The position numbers were made by a program, and so were the translations under genes. Source: an uncultured Eubacteriales bacterium (GTDB lineage: Bacteria > Bacillota > Clostridia > Christensenellales > UBA1242). Taken from it: a DNA stretch of 5,774 bases. The notes beneath the pieces are model-generated. The model saw nothing but the letters and a program-made list of their open reading frames with translations. It was not told the origin of the DNA and ran no database searches. Location of the stretch: positions 1 to 5,774 of the forward strand of contig USTX01000048.1 of assembly GCA_900557655.1 (NCBI GenBank), read 5' to 3'. Numbering within the stretch: position 1 is the stretch's first letter; each line of letters starts with the position of its first letter. Shown here piece after piece: positions 5,299 through 5,774 of this stretch.

Positions 5299-5327
5299 AT
5301 TTTAACTTAAAACACGCGATATGTCAA
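5299..5327 (-). promoter_or_regulatory. Promoter of the tRNA-Met/tRNA-Glu operon
   Basis: The minus strand has a perfect TTGACA (5322-5327), a 17-base spacer and TAAAAT (5299-5304). This is the strongest vegetative-type promoter in the window and points straight into tRNA-Met, whose 5' end is at 5280. Confidence 0.88.
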
Positions 5328-5423
5328 CACATTTTTACAAATTTCTTATATTTTTTTACCGCCACTTTGAAGGGTAGCCAAACACTCTTAGCCGCCGTAT
5401 AATTCGCCACTTAATCGTTCGCC
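5328..5423. other. Intergenic block between tRNA promoter and DUF11 promoter
   Basis: No gene is supported here. After a T-rich run (to about 5357) the block from about 5358 is clearly richer in G and C than the other spacers and contains several spaced CGCC words (5393-5396, 5405-5408, 5420-5423). It may be upstream regulatory DNA or the remnant of a gene; I see no conserved RNA fold. Confidence 0.3.
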
Positions 5424-5453
5424 TTGTCACCGATACCCACGTGCGCATCATAA
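5424..5453 (+). promoter_or_regulatory. Candidate promoter of the DUF11 gene
   Basis: TTGTCA (5424-5429), an 18-base spacer and CATAAT (5448-5453) each differ by one base from vegetative consensus. Transcription would start near 5460, the first base of the leader hairpin. The same place also reads CATAATATA (5448-5456), which fits the Bacillus sigma-K -10 pattern CATANNNTA, with AC 17 bases upstream (5429-5430). The sequence cannot decide between the two. Confidence 0.45.
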
Positions 5454-5459
5454 TATAAA

Positions 5460-5478
5460 TTGAAAGACACTCTTTCAA
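5460..5478 (+). promoter_or_regulatory. Perfect 8-bp hairpin in the DUF11 gene leader
   Basis: TTGAAAGA (5460-5467) and TCTTTCAA (5471-5478) are exact inverted arms around a 3-base loop, CAC. The hairpin ends 8 bases before the ribosome site AAGGAGG (5487-5493). If transcription starts near 5460 it sits at the very 5' end of the mRNA and could protect it from decay; as DNA it could be an operator for a dimeric regulator. Confidence 0.55.
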
Positions 5479-5500
5479 ATCTAACAAGGAGGACAAATTT

Positions 5501-5774
5501 ATGGCAATTCTTTCAAACCAAGGCACCATCACGTTTAACAACGGAACCGCAAGCGGCACAGCGTTAAGCAACGTCACCGAGGTCAACGTTCTTGACCAAT
5601 TCAGCCTTAACCTTAACAAGGTTTCGCTTACCCAAACTTTCGTTCCCGGAGAAAACATCACGTATCAGGTTATTATCAAAAATATTGGCACAAGCGACCT
5701 TTATAACATAATGCTTAGCGACAACCTTTCGGGCGCGGGACATTTAACATATCTTACCAATTCGGCAGTTTTAA
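5501..5774 (+). CDS. DUF11-type repeat protein, N-terminal fragment, no signal peptide
   Basis: The first 91 codons are present; the gene runs off the right edge. The ATG at 5501 has a near-perfect AAGGAGG (5487-5493). The protein starts MAILSNQGTITFNN with no hydrophobic leader. From about residue 35 it reads like the start of a DUF11 (TIGR01451-type) immunoglobulin-like repeat: FVPGENITYQVIIKNIG (48-64), then TSDLYNIMLSDNLS (65-78), a phrase typical of these repeats. DUF11 domains are beta-sandwich units common in surface and adhesion-like proteins and are usually repeated many times. The lack of a signal peptide is notable; either export is non-classical or the protein acts inside the cell or spore mother cell. 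Three of four glutamines are CAA, like glpK. Divergent from the tRNA operon. Full length and any C-terminal anchor are not visible. Confidence 0.8.
   Translation, partial: MAILSNQGTITFNNGTASGTALSNVTEVNVLDQFSLNLNKVSLTQTFVPGENITYQVIIKNIGTSDLYNIMLSDNLSGAGHLTYLTNSAVL

Noticed and set aside
5356..5661. Minus-strand 101-codon frame over the DUF11 gene start
   Set aside because: It runs through the DUF11 promoter, ribosome site and coding start; the plus-strand gene is far better supported.

Overview
This window looks like chromosomal DNA of a low-GC Gram-positive bacterium (Bacillota, Clostridia-like). The genes have strong purine-rich Shine-Dalgarno sites, the intergenic DNA is very AT-rich, promoters are vegetative-type TTGACA/TATAAT, and both tRNA genes encode their CCA ends. 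I see no insertion sequence, CRISPR array, phage gene or rRNA.

Left part (1-1364, minus strand): a tight operon transcribed queE -> folE -> queC, with queC running off the left edge. It encodes three of the four enzymes that make preQ0 (7-cyano-7-deazaguanine) from GTP, the base used for queuosine in tRNA. QueD is not in the window. The queE leader can fold so that its ribosome binding site is covered.

Middle (1440-4024, plus strand): a glycerol kinase (glpK), then 146 bp later an alpha/beta hydrolase resembling monoacylglycerol lipases. A plausible joint role is to release glycerol from acylglycerols and phosphorylate it to glycerol-3-phosphate. The two genes share the 13 bases ending in their start codons and an AT-rich motif upstream. 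A 10-bp inverted repeat spans the glpK stop codon. Codon choice changes sharply between the left operon and everything to its right (glutamine is mainly CAG on the left, mainly CAA on the right). This suggests either different ancestry or an assembly join in the queE-glpK gap.

Right part (4025-5774): a long, extremely AT-rich spacer contains a two-copy tandem repeat and a terminator between convergent genes. It is followed by a minus-strand gene for a small single-pass membrane protein of unknown function, then a minus-strand tRNA-Met/tRNA-Glu operon with a clear promoter and terminator. The window ends in the start of a plus-strand gene for a DUF11-type repeat protein that has no signal peptide and a perfect 8-bp hairpin in its leader.

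I did not find a clearly new multi-gene system. The observations most worth checking are the queE leader fold, the composition break, the GlpK regulatory-loop loss, the signal-less DUF11 protein with its leader hairpin, and the unclassified membrane protein.
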